This document shows positions 40,655 to 49,294 of a stretch of 51,096 nt of DNA, piece after piece. Position 1 is the first letter of the stretch, and each line of letters starts with the position of its first letter. The stretch is from the NCBI GenBank assembly GCA_004558525.1, contig SFCQ01000009.1:1-51096 (forward strand), in the 5' to 3' direction. The stretch comes from Clostridiales bacterium (GTDB lineage: Bacteria > Bacillota > Clostridia > Christensenellales > CAG-138). The notes under the pieces are model-generated. The model saw nothing but the letters and a program-made list of their open reading frames with translations. It did no database searches and was not told the DNA's origin. A program made the translations under genes and the position numbers.

Positions 40655-40681
40655 CAGGGGAGGAGGCTTCCTCCTCCCCTG
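40655..40681 (+). terminator. Strong hairpin between oppA and oppB
   Basis: CAGGGGAGGAGG (40655-40666) and CCTCCTCCCCTG (40670-40681) pair perfectly over 12 bases with a 3-base loop, 30 bases past the oppA stop, with no T tract after it. It probably stabilises the oppA message or attenuates read-through into the permease genes. The rest of the 264-base spacer includes an AATACAG/CTGTATT inverted repeat (40853-40873). Confidence 0.7.
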
Positions 40682-40889
40682 TAAATAGTTTAATTCGAAT
40701 TTTAGTTTTCTTCTTGAAAGCATTACATAGTATAAAACATTGGCTTAAGCGAAGCTGCATAGGTAAGTCACGTGCCTTTGCATTGAGAGAGCGCTTTGCT
40801 AAACTTGATATCCCGTTTAGTTTATACCTTTAACTATCATAACGAGAGGGAGAATACAGCGTAATACTGTATTCATACGGATACGATTT

Positions 40890-42476
40890 ATGAAAAAATA
40901 TATGTTAAAGCGTATACTGTTCTCGATCTTTTCTCTTCTTGTTGTGGTCATGGTGGTAATGTTTCTGGTGTATACCTGCATACAAAGGAACGTTATATTC
41001 CAGACTGACGACGTATGGAATAAGAAAAGCAACAACGACAGGGTGGTGTACGAATATGTTCAGTATCAAAAATACGGATATCTGAACTATACCGACTACA
41101 CAACGTTCATCAAGAATAAGTATACCGCGATCTATGGGGATGATTATTATACCCAGTCCGACTATTTGGCGGATAAGAATGCCATTCAGTTTGCCGAAAC
41201 CTTCCAGGAAAATGAATCCGTGCAGGAATTCATAAATGAGTACGGCTCCAAGAATGGGACCAGCATTAAGTATCTGCCGCCCATAAAGTATAAATCCGGC
41301 AAAACCAAGCCCGGCGGAACAGGCTATCTTCTTGCCGTGCATGAAAGAAGCGTAGTACTGCGTCTGCTTGACTACATTGCCGGCTTCATCAGCGTTGAAA
41401 CAACAGATATGATAGAGGATCCGAATTTGACTGATCGCTATATTCGCGTGGAAAAGGATCCGTATTCCGGATTCTACGCTGTTGTCGGTTCGGGTACGAA
41501 ACATAAATACCTTCTGTACTTTGACGACAGGTTCCCGTTCATACACCAGAACTTCATACATGTGAACCTTGGCGTTTCCTATACGACCTACCGCGGCCAG
41601 GAGATAACCTCCGTAATGAACACGCCTACGGGCGAGCTGCGTGTGCTTAAGCAGCAGTATCCGACCATGATAGGCACGGACGAGTATGTTGATACGGCTA
41701 TCGATTTTCATTCGCTTTCATATAACACCGGCACTGTGAGCGACACGGAAAAGGAGCAGTTTACCGACAACTACACCGTGTATTCATACAAGCGCACCGG
41801 CCTTTCAACGATAGAGAACTCCTTCGTAATAGGCATTATCGCGACTATCCTTCAGTACCTGCTGGGCGTGCCGCTTGGCATACTGATGGCAAGGAAAAAG
41901 GACGGACTTGCCGATAAGATCGGAAGCGCGTATATAGTGTTTATTATGGCGGTTCCGAGCCTCGCGTACATATTCATGTTCGCAGCCATAGGCACTACAT
42001 TGTTTGGCCTGCCGTATAAGTTCGCCAATGCTGAGGTTAAGATACTGGCATATGTGCTGCCTGTTATCTCGCTGGCGCTGCCGTCCATCGGCAGCCTGAT
42101 GAGATGGACCAGGCGATACATGATAGACCAGATGAATTCGGACTATGTTAAGTTTGCCCGCGCAGAAGGCTTGTCTGAGCGCGAGATATACAACATACAT
42201 ATTTCCAAGAACGCCATGATACCGCTTGTGCATGGTATACCGTCTAACATAATTTTCTGCCTGACAGGCGCGCTGGTAACTGAGCGTGTGTACGGCGTCC
42301 CGGGCGTAGGCCGCCTGCTTATTGATGCAATAAACCAGCATGATAACGGCGTTGTTGTTGCGGCAACGGTGTTCTATACCGCGCTGTCGCTGATATCGCT
42401 CATACTTGGCGACGTGCTTATGGCTAAGTACGACCCGAGAATCAGCCTGTCATCGGAGGGAGGCGGAGGAAGATAA
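40890..42476 (+). CDS. oppB: OppB-type permease with large extracytoplasmic insertion
   Basis: A 528-residue permease; OppB is normally about 305-340. Helix 1 (residues 8-30, ILFSIFSLLVVVMVVMFLVY) is followed by about 180 extra residues rich in Tyr, Asn and Asp (35-215). The normal pre-helix-2 segment then resumes (HVNLGVSYTTYRGQEITSVM), with the remaining five helices and the EAA coupling loop ARAEGLSEREIYNIHISKNA (423-442). The extra domain would lie outside, facing the binding protein. No close ribosome site is visible; GAGAGGGAG lies 38 bases upstream, before an inverted repeat. The stop overlaps the oppC start (TAATG). Confidence 0.9.
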   Translation: MKKYMLKRILFSIFSLLVVVMVVMFLVYTCIQRNVIFQTDDVWNKKSNNDRVVYEYVQYQKYGYLNYTDYTTFIKNKYTAIYGDDYYTQSDYLADKNAIQFAETFQENESVQEFINEYGSKNGTSIKYLPPIKYKSGKTKPGGTGYLLAVHERSVVLRLLDYIAGFISVETTDMIEDPNLTDRYIRVEKDPYSGFYAVVGSGTKHKYLLYFDDRFPFIHQNFIHVNLGVSYTTYRGQEITSVMNTPTGELRVLKQQYPTMIGTDEYVDTAIDFHSLSYNTGTVSDTEKEQFTDNYTVYSYKRTGLSTIENSFVIGIIATILQYLLGVPLGILMARKKDGLADKIGSAYIVFIMAVPSLAYIFMFAAIGTTLFGLPYKFANAEVKILAYVLPVISLALPSIGSLMRWTRRYMIDQMNSDYVKFARAEGLSEREIYNIHISKNAMIPLVHGIPSNIIFCLTGALVTERVYGVPGVGRLLIDAINQHDNGVVVAATVFYTALSLISLILGDVLMAKYDPRISLSSEGGGGR

Positions 42477-43453
42477 TGAATACTGAAATGGATAACAAAA
42501 GGATTCAGGAAATCGATCCGTCCCTGTTCCGCTTTGTCGGCAACGACACGATTTCCTCAGAGAAGATAATCGCGCCGCGCTATTCGTACTGGCGCTCCGT
42601 TTTCCGCGTGTTCTTCAAGAGAAAGCTGAACATATTCCTCATATTCATGTTCGTGCTGATAATGCTCAGCTCGTTCCTGATGCCTTCGCTGTGCCCTTAC
42701 GACCAGTTTGAGAACGTTACAAATCCGGCCACCTTCAACCTTAGCCCTGCGGCTGCAATGAAGTACTTTGGCGGATTCTCGCTCAAGTGGCTGTTCGGTA
42801 CCGGCTCCGTGGGCAACTCGATATTCTATGGCATATTCGCTTCTGCAAAGACCTCGTTGCTGCTGGCAATAATCTGCGCGGCGATAAATATGACCGTAGG
42901 TATAATAATGGGCGCCATATGGGGTTACTCCAAGAAGTTTGACGCTGTTATGCTGGTGATATACAACATAGTGGCCAACGTGCCTTACCTGCTGCTCATA
43001 TCGGTTCTGGTATATATTGTTGGTTCCGGCTTCGGAAGCTTCGTGTTCGCGCTGACCATAACGGGCTGGATGGGCATAGCCTACTTCTTCAGGACGCAGG
43101 TCATGATAATCCGCGATCGCGAGTATTCTCTCGCATCCCGCTGCCTTGGTACGCCTATTACCCGCGTGATATCAAAGAACATACTCCCGTTCCTTACCAG
43201 CGTAATAACCACCCTGCTTGCCACGGAGCTGCCTTCCTACATTTCCAGCGAAGTGTACCTCAGCTTCATAGGCATAGGCCTCAGCGCAACGGTGCCTTCC
43301 CTGGGCAGGATGATATCAAATGCACAGACTGCCTTTATCACATTCCCGTGGGCATTCTGGCCGCCTGTTGCGATATCGGCGCTGATAACCATAATACTCT
43401 ACATACTTGGGCAGAACCTGGCAGACGCCACAGACCCGAGAACTCACATGTGA
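42476..43453 (+). CDS. oppC: OppC-type permease
   Basis: A 325-residue second permease of the peptide transporter. It has a cytoplasmic N-terminal tail of about 50 residues, helix 1 (LNIFLIFMFVLIMLSSFLMP), the conserved DQFENV region, GTGSVGNSIFYGIFASAKTS before helix 2, and the coupling loop ASRCLGTPITRVISKNILP. The C-terminal ending LGQNLADATDPRT is the family hallmark. Normal size, in contrast to OppB. Its start overlaps the oppB stop. Confidence 0.93.
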   Translation: MNTEMDNKRIQEIDPSLFRFVGNDTISSEKIIAPRYSYWRSVFRVFFKRKLNIFLIFMFVLIMLSSFLMPSLCPYDQFENVTNPATFNLSPAAAMKYFGGFSLKWLFGTGSVGNSIFYGIFASAKTSLLLAIICAAINMTVGIIMGAIWGYSKKFDAVMLVIYNIVANVPYLLLISVLVYIVGSGFGSFVFALTITGWMGIAYFFRTQVMIIRDREYSLASRCLGTPITRVISKNILPFLTSVITTLLATELPSYISSEVYLSFIGIGLSATVPSLGRMISNAQTAFITFPWAFWPPVAISALITIILYILGQNLADATDPRTHM

Positions 43454-43469
43454 TAAAGGGGGTAAGCAT

Positions 43470-45272
43470 ATGGAAAGCATGAAAGATAAAAAGGTGCTGC
43501 TCTCCCTTAAAGATGTCGAGGTCAAGTTCAATGTGCGCGGCAGGATACTGACCGCCATAAGGAACGTATCGCTTGACGTTTATGAGAATGAGTCGCTCGC
43601 TATAGTCGGTGAGTCCGGCTCCGGCAAATCGGTGCTTACCAAAACGTTCGCCGGTATGCTTGAGACAAACGGTTTCATCTCAAACGGCTCAATAATACTG
43701 GCCGATGATGAGATATCCCAGACCACCGTAAAAATGACTCCCGCCAAATACAGGCAGGTCAAAAGGTTCAACGATATGCTCAACAATTACTCCGTGCTTG
43801 AGCGCGGCGCCAAGGAGTATAACGAGTATCTTGAAAAAACCAGGGAGATACAGGCTGCCCAGTCGCTTAGTCAGGACGAGGAAGCCGACTATGCATCAAG
43901 AAGGAAGAAGCTTAGCGACGATATAGTTGACCGTAACAACTATCTGCAAACTCTTGACCCCAAGAGCGAAGAGGACGCGCCCGAAATAGAGAAAACCAAT
44001 GCCCTCATAAAGGAAATGACGGAGCAGAAAAAGGCGCTTGAAAGGGAGCAGGAGGAGCTTGTAAAGACCCGTAAGGCCGCTTACGAAGCCGATTCAAAAA
44101 GGCGTGAAGCTGACCAGAAGAGGCTTGAGGAGCTTAAACGTCTGCGCGAGGAAAAGATCGCCAAGCCGGATAAGGAAGGCAATCCTAACGGCCTGAGCGA
44201 CGAGGTGATAGCGCGCAACGAGAGGATAGCTTATGAGCTGCTGCTGTCTATAGACAGGTATCCGTTGCGCTCAAAGATTAAGTTCATTCCCAAGCTAAAC
44301 AAGGCCTTTAAGACCGCCATGTGCATAGGCGAGGACCTTAGCAGATCGGAAGTACTTAACAAGATATTTGAGGTCGCAGCATTCCGCGTGGAGTTCAGCT
44401 CCCTTGATAAGGAAAAGCAGGAGCTTAACGGCTATGCCATAATAGACTGCGCAAAGGTCAAGTACACAAACGACTGGCAGAGGATCCGCGGCCGCAGGAT
44501 TGCTACCGTTTTCCAGGATCCTATGACGTCGCTTAACCCGGTCATAACAATAGGCAAGCAGATAATGACCGTTATACTCAAGCATCAGCAGTGCTCCGCT
44601 GAAGAAGCTAAGAAGCGTACCATAGACATTATGGGCAAGGTAGGCATACCTGAGCCTGAAAAGCGCTTCAACGACTATCCGTTTGAGTATTCCGGCGGAA
44701 TGAGGCAGAGGATCGTCATAGCGATAGCGCTTTCCTGCCAGCCGAAGATACTTATTTGCGACGAGCCTACCACCGCGCTTGACGTTACCATACAGGCGCA
44801 GATAATAAAGCTCATCAAGGATCTGCAGCATGAGCTGGGCTTTACCACCGTTTACATCACGCACGACCTTGGCGTTGTTGCCAACGTTGCTGAGCGCGTT
44901 GCGGTGCTGTATGCCGGCCAGATAGTTGAAATAGGTACCGTTGAGGAGATATTCTATGATCCTCGCCACCCGTATACCTGGGCGCTGCTTTCAAGCTTGC
45001 CTCAGCTTTGCGAAAAGGGCACAGACCTGTTCTCTATACCCGGCACTCCGCCTTCGCTGTATAACAAGATCAAGGGCGACGCCTTTGCCCCGAGGAACAA
45101 ATATGCCATGGCAGTTGACCTTGAGGAAGAACCGCCCATGTTCAAGGTAAGCGAGACCCATTATGCAAAGACCTGGCTTCTCGATCCTCGCGCACCCAAG
45201 ACCGAGGCTCCGAAGAATATCCAGAATCTGCATGAGAAGATGGAAAAATCCTATGTGGAATTTGAAGCGTAA
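43470..45272 (+). CDS. oppD: OppD-type ATPase with about 250-residue internal insertion
   Basis: A 600-residue ATPase; OppD is normally about 330-350. Walker A is GESGSGKS (47-54). Then about 250 foreign residues (roughly 82-330) intervene before the Q-loop TVFQDPMTSLNP (Gln349). The insert contains a charged coiled coil (about 140-230, with runs such as EQEELVKTRKAAYEA) and a second globular part. Signature SGGMRQR, Walker B ILICDEPTTALD and H-loop His465 are intact, so ATPase activity is likely. The C-terminal oligopeptide domain lacks the usual four cysteines (GDAFAPRNKYAMAVD). GGGGG precedes the ATG at 43470; the frame start at 43407 lies inside oppC. Confidence 0.9.
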   Translation: MESMKDKKVLLSLKDVEVKFNVRGRILTAIRNVSLDVYENESLAIVGESGSGKSVLTKTFAGMLETNGFISNGSIILADDEISQTTVKMTPAKYRQVKRFNDMLNNYSVLERGAKEYNEYLEKTREIQAAQSLSQDEEADYASRRKKLSDDIVDRNNYLQTLDPKSEEDAPEIEKTNALIKEMTEQKKALEREQEELVKTRKAAYEADSKRREADQKRLEELKRLREEKIAKPDKEGNPNGLSDEVIARNERIAYELLLSIDRYPLRSKIKFIPKLNKAFKTAMCIGEDLSRSEVLNKIFEVAAFRVEFSSLDKEKQELNGYAIIDCAKVKYTNDWQRIRGRRIATVFQDPMTSLNPVITIGKQIMTVILKHQQCSAEEAKKRTIDIMGKVGIPEPEKRFNDYPFEYSGGMRQRIVIAIALSCQPKILICDEPTTALDVTIQAQIIKLIKDLQHELGFTTVYITHDLGVVANVAERVAVLYAGQIVEIGTVEEIFYDPRHPYTWALLSSLPQLCEKGTDLFSIPGTPPSLYNKIKGDAFAPRNKYAMAVDLEEEPPMFKVSETHYAKTWLLDPRAPKTEAPKNIQNLHEKMEKSYVEFEA

Positions 45273-45283
45273 GGAGATAGCGT

Positions 45284-46240
45284 ATGGAGAACACTGAAAA
45301 GAAAGTATTGTTGTCAATACAAAATCTGGACGTTGTCTTCAACAAGGGCAAAAAGAATGCTTTCAAGGCTGTGGATAACGTTAGCTTCGATATCTACAAG
45401 GGCGAAACGCTTTCCCTTGTGGGCGAGTCCGGATCGGGTAAGACCACTATAGGTCGTGCGATAATAAGGATAAACCCATGCTCCGCCGGTTCAATATACT
45501 ATGACGGCAAAAAGATATCCGGCAAGCTTTCAAAGGCTGAGGATAAAGAGGTTATCCGCAAGATACAGATGATATTCCAGGATCCCGCGGCCTCGCTTAA
45601 CGAGCGTGCGACGATAGAGTATATCATATCCGAGGGTCTTATCAACTTCCACCTTTATAAGGACGAGAAGGAAAGAATGGCCAAGGTCGAGAAGATAACC
45701 GAAGAGGTCGGCCTTCTGCCGGAGCATCTTACAAGGTATCCGCATGAGTTTTCAGGCGGCCAGCGCCAGCGCGTAGGCCTTGCCCGCTCGGTGGTAATGG
45801 AGCCTGAGTTCATAATAGCAGACGAGCCTATATCCGCGCTTGACGTTTCTATTCGTGCGCAGGTGCTTAATCTGCTTAAAAAGTTCCAGCAGGAGCGCGG
45901 GCTGACATACCTGTTCATCGCCCATGACCTTTCCATAGTCCGCTTTATAAGCGACAGGATAGTGGTCATATACAAGGGCCGTATAATGGAGATAGCGGAG
46001 ACTGAGGAGCTGTTCCATTATCCGCTGCATCCGTATACAAAGTCTCTTATGTCGGCAATACCTGTGCCTGACCCGATAATTGAAAAGCGCAAGAAGCTGT
46101 TTGTCTACGATCCTGCAATGCACGACTACGAAAACGAGAAGCCGGAGCTTGTGGATATAGGCAACGGGCATTTTGTGTTCGGCAGTCAGAGCGAGATTGA
46201 AAAGTACAAGGCCGTAAGGTTCGGCAGGAACGATAAATAA
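45284..46240 (+). CDS. oppF: OppF-type ATPase
   Basis: A 318-residue second ATPase of normal size. Walker A is GESGSGKTT, Q-loop MIFQDPAASLNERAT, signature FSGGQRQRVG, Walker B FIIADEPISALD and the H-loop follows FIAHDLS. The C-terminal extension HPYTKSLMSAIPVPDP is typical, but the Cys residues seen at the ends of many relatives are absent. AAGGAG lies 7 bases before the ATG. A terminator follows. Confidence 0.94.
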   Translation: MENTEKKVLLSIQNLDVVFNKGKKNAFKAVDNVSFDIYKGETLSLVGESGSGKTTIGRAIIRINPCSAGSIYYDGKKISGKLSKAEDKEVIRKIQMIFQDPAASLNERATIEYIISEGLINFHLYKDEKERMAKVEKITEEVGLLPEHLTRYPHEFSGGQRQRVGLARSVVMEPEFIIADEPISALDVSIRAQVLNLLKKFQQERGLTYLFIAHDLSIVRFISDRIVVIYKGRIMEIAETEELFHYPLHPYTKSLMSAIPVPDPIIEKRKKLFVYDPAMHDYENEKPELVDIGNGHFVFGSQSEIEKYKAVRFGRNDK

Positions 46241-46253
46241 TACCAAGCTATAC

Positions 46254-46290
46254 AAACAGCTAATCGTTTCTGATTAGCTGTTTGTTGTTT
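46254..46290 (+). terminator. opp operon terminator
   Basis: AAACAGCTAATC (46254-46265) and GATTAGCTGTTT (46272-46283) form a perfect 12-bp stem followed by GTTGTTT. It ends only about 10 bases before the next gene's start. Confidence 0.8.
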
Positions 46291-46292
46291 AT

Positions 46293-47561
46293 GTGAAGAT
46301 GAAAGACGATAAAATTGTTGTAAGTGTAAAGCACAAAACGCTGAGGATAATATGCTTCGCCATATCCGTTGTGGTCGGCATAGGCGCTTTTTCCTATGCG
46401 ATATGGAAAATAACGAATAAGGAGCCTGATTATTACGAGATAAAGGCGGACCCTGATGAAGCCGTGCCGCTGTATGCTAATGGAATAAAGCTGACCTGCT
46501 ACTTTGGCGGCCAAAGCGGGGATATAAAGACAGGAATGGCGGAGGCCAGGACCGCATACAGCAATTCGCTGAAATGGATATATCAGCTTCTTGATGCTGA
46601 CCAGACGCATGAGGGCTTTATAAACATAGCCACGATAAACCAAAGCCTGGGCCAGGATATAAAGCTGCCCAAGGAGCTTTTTGCAATACTGAAGGACGCA
46701 TATGAGCGCACATGCGAGCAGAACGGATACAATATGTTTGCAGGCGCATTATATGAGGAATGGAACAGCATACTTGTGCTGCAGGAGCCTGGGGAATACG
46801 ACCCGCTGATAAACGAAAGCGAGAGGGAGCGCATAAAAAGAATAGCTGAGGCGACAGCCGACCTTAGCAATTTTTCGTTCGATATAATCGATATAGAAAC
46901 GCATACCGTGCGCATAAGCGTATCAGATAAGTATATGCAGCTTATAAAAGAGCTTGAGCTGAGCGGCACGATAGTAGACCTTAATGTCCTAAAAGAAGCA
47001 TATATGCTTGAATACATAGTGCCGCAGCTTAACATGGCCGGCTATACAAGAGGATATATCACGACCGAAAGCGGCTTATCCTACGCGCTTAAGGAGAATA
47101 CGGACGGGCATTACTTTTTATACGGCACGGATAACGGCAGGATAGAGCTTGCGGCCTCTTTGCCAATGTGCGGCGGCTCGGCTTGCTGCATGTTCAGGGC
47201 GTTCAGAATGAGCGAGGGGGAGCTTGGCTATTACACAATAGAAAAAGACGGCGCAGCAAGGCTGAGACATCCGCATTTTTCTGCGATAACGGGCGAAGAG
47301 TACGATACGTTCATGTCAAGCTGCGTAATAAGCTATGATGGCGACATTGTCGACGCATGCGCAAAGAGCATGGCATTGTACGCATATGCAAATGAAGACG
47401 ATGCGGCCGCTATTATAAAAGCAAACGGAAGCGGCAGCACGGTAATAGCATATACTACGCAGCTTGGGCCAAAGAAGGTGTATGTCGCCGCGGACGATGC
47501 CGAAAGCATAGTGCCTGCTGAGGACAACGGCTACTCAATTAAAGTGCTGAGCAGGGATTAG
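46293..47561 (+). CDS. Membrane-anchored ApbE-like protein with degenerate active site
   Basis: A 422-residue protein (GTG start; ATG at 46299 possible). One N-terminal helix (18-39, IICFAISVVVGIGAFSYAIW) anchors an ectodomain. Its order of motifs follows ApbE flavin transferases: NIATINQSLGQDIKLPKELF (cf. the dIsrLN..vs.el block), FDIIDIETHTVRIS, then VDLNVLKEAYMLEYI at the place of DLGGIAKGYAxD, and HPHFSAITGEE with DACAKSMALYA at the late metal-binding site. The Gly-rich flavin motif and the DxxxT metal motif are both altered, so activity is doubtful. No ribosome site is clear, and the opp terminator ends just upstream. Assignment is by pattern only. Confidence 0.5.
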   Translation: MKMKDDKIVVSVKHKTLRIICFAISVVVGIGAFSYAIWKITNKEPDYYEIKADPDEAVPLYANGIKLTCYFGGQSGDIKTGMAEARTAYSNSLKWIYQLLDADQTHEGFINIATINQSLGQDIKLPKELFAILKDAYERTCEQNGYNMFAGALYEEWNSILVLQEPGEYDPLINESERERIKRIAEATADLSNFSFDIIDIETHTVRISVSDKYMQLIKELELSGTIVDLNVLKEAYMLEYIVPQLNMAGYTRGYITTESGLSYALKENTDGHYFLYGTDNGRIELAASLPMCGGSACCMFRAFRMSEGELGYYTIEKDGAARLRHPHFSAITGEEYDTFMSSCVISYDGDIVDACAKSMALYAYANEDDAAAIIKANGSGSTVIAYTTQLGPKKVYVAADDAESIVPAEDNGYSIKVLSRD

Positions 47562-47708
47562 CATGTCGCCCTCACCAAGGTGCGCACCTGCCCATCACAT
47601 TTCGCTATATTCTGCTATGCCGCTATCGGCATAAAGCGCACTGCTATGCTTTAATCTGAGACGAACTGCGGCATATGATTCCCCAAGTAAACAAGCGGAG
47701 GCCTTTAC

Positions 47709-48167
47709 ATGAGCTTTCATACGGATGCATTGATAACCGATTTTACTGATGCCGCTTTTAAGAGGTGTTTCAGGCAATACTTTGCCGAATTGGGCATAGA
47801 AGTCAGGGATTGGGACGGGCTTTTTGAAGAAATGAACGCGGATTCGGGCAACGAGGCTTATATCCGCACCGATGCCAACGGAAACGTTATAGGCTTTATC
47901 CAGTTTATACCCATCAGGTTTACAAGCTGGTTTTTTGAGGAGGTTTGCGGCTTTATACGGGAGTTTTGGATATCGCCAGAATACCGCGCCAAGGGCCACG
48001 GCGCGGAGCTGCTTGCTTTGGCCGAAAAACGCTTTGCGGACAATGGCATCTATACTGCCATTCTTACTACCGAAACTGCCGAACGATTCTATAGCGCGCA
48101 TGGCTACGTCAGAGCCGCCGGCTGTAAAGCGAAAAACAATGACCCTGTGCTTATAAAAAGGCTTTGA
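47709..48167 (+). CDS. GNAT-family N-acetyltransferase
   Basis: A 152-residue acetyl-CoA-dependent acetyltransferase. The acetyl-CoA loop is YRAKGHGAELLALAE (Q/RxxGxG/A type); the preceding strand is FIREFWISPE and the C-terminal part has TETAERFYSAHGYVRA. GCGGAGG lies 8 bases ahead of the ATG. The acceptor cannot be named. It converges with the EFR1 gene. Confidence 0.88.
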   Translation: MSFHTDALITDFTDAAFKRCFRQYFAELGIEVRDWDGLFEEMNADSGNEAYIRTDANGNVIGFIQFIPIRFTSWFFEEVCGFIREFWISPEYRAKGHGAELLALAEKRFADNGIYTAILTTETAERFYSAHGYVRAAGCKAKNNDPVLIKRL

Positions 48168-48320
48168 TTATACGCCTTATTCACGCGGGATATTATGCCG
48201 GCGATTATCGCCATCAGTACTGTTGTAACAGGCAATATCATGAATACTGCGCCGGTATCGCGGCCTGCATCATGCTTCAGGCCGGGGATGCCGCCGGCTT
48301 TGCAAAGGGCAAGGCTTTGC

Positions 48321-49061
48321 TCAATCGATATGATATCTCGGCTTGCCCTGGCTATTCGTGCCGTATTCTATTGCTTCTGTGGGGCAATGGCATATGCAGG
48401 CCATGCAGTGTGTGCATTCCCTGCCCCATGTGGGCTTGCCGTCCTTAACGGCTATATTGTTGAGCGGACAAAGCCTTGCGCACAATCCGCAGCCGATACA
48501 CCCTTCATTGGCATAAAAATCATCCGCCTTCACATAAAAAGCATAGAATATAGGGTTAACTATGTCGCTCTCTATTGCATCGTTAAGAGTGTTCCGCTTT
48601 TCAGGCAGCATTTGATCTGAAGCTATCGTATCTATGGCGGAAGATATATGCGGTTCGGCGGCGGCAATGATGGCCTTTGCCTCGGCATCGTCCGGCACGG
48701 AGAACATGGCCACATAGTTTTCCGGCATCGTTATCCCATAGGTGCCCATATAAACGAAGCCTTTTCTTCTGCAAAGCCTTTTATTGTACTTTGCGGCGCT
48801 GCCTATTGAGCCGCCGCAATCCATTATGAACCAGGCTTTGGCAGAAGCTTTGAAGGCTGTATCGCGTATCCACCTGTCAACTATTCTGGGTATGCGCCAG
48901 GCATATGTCGGCACAACGAATATAAGGCGTTGATTGTCTATAAAGCCCGTGTCTCCATTCTTTATCCTTTCATTAAGGTCTATAAGCCCGTCTCCCGTCG
49001 CCTTGGCGATCTTTCTTGCTATATAGCGGCTGTTTCCGGTGCCTGTAAAGTATAGTACCAT
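48321..49061 (-). CDS. EFR1-family ferredoxin (flavodoxin-like plus 2x[4Fe-4S])
   Basis: A 246-residue electron carrier of the EFR1 family. The N-terminal half is flavodoxin-like (MVLYFTGTGNSRYIARKI, FVVPTYAWRIPRIV). The C-terminal quarter has two cluster motifs, CIGCGLCARLCP and CTHCMACICHCP, each CxxCxxCxxxCP. Such proteins are common in anaerobic Clostridia and are thought to shuttle electrons to unknown partners. The ATG at 49061 is supported by GGAGG 7 bases upstream; the longer frame from 49145 is leader. Confidence 0.9.
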   Translation of the reverse strand: MVLYFTGTGNSRYIARKIAKATGDGLIDLNERIKNGDTGFIDNQRLIFVVPTYAWRIPRIVDRWIRDTAFKASAKAWFIMDCGGSIGSAAKYNKRLCRRKGFVYMGTYGITMPENYVAMFSVPDDAEAKAIIAAAEPHISSAIDTIASDQMLPEKRNTLNDAIESDIVNPIFYAFYVKADDFYANEGCIGCGLCARLCPLNNIAVKDGKPTWGRECTHCMACICHCPTEAIEYGTNSQGKPRYHID

Positions 49062-49294
49062 ATTAACCTCCGGCGTATTAAAGCTGCATATTAGTTTTAC
49101 GGCTCCAGCTATGATGAGTATATCCAAAAAAGATATGGCCTGCAAGGCGTTATTGGATTCAAATATGTAAAATGCCTGTATATACAGCGAAATATCACTA
49201 TCTCAGCAACTATAATATATGCCGCCCCAAAACAAAGCATAGGCATACCGAAGCTTTATATGATGATTGTTCCCCCTGCCTTATATGCGCAGGC

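Noticed and set aside
38448..40760. A 770-codon open frame antisense to oppA
   Set aside because: It mirrors the oppA codons almost base for base, has low-complexity composition (Gly, Val, Leu, Ile) without motifs, and exists because the strong codon bias of oppA removes antisense stops.
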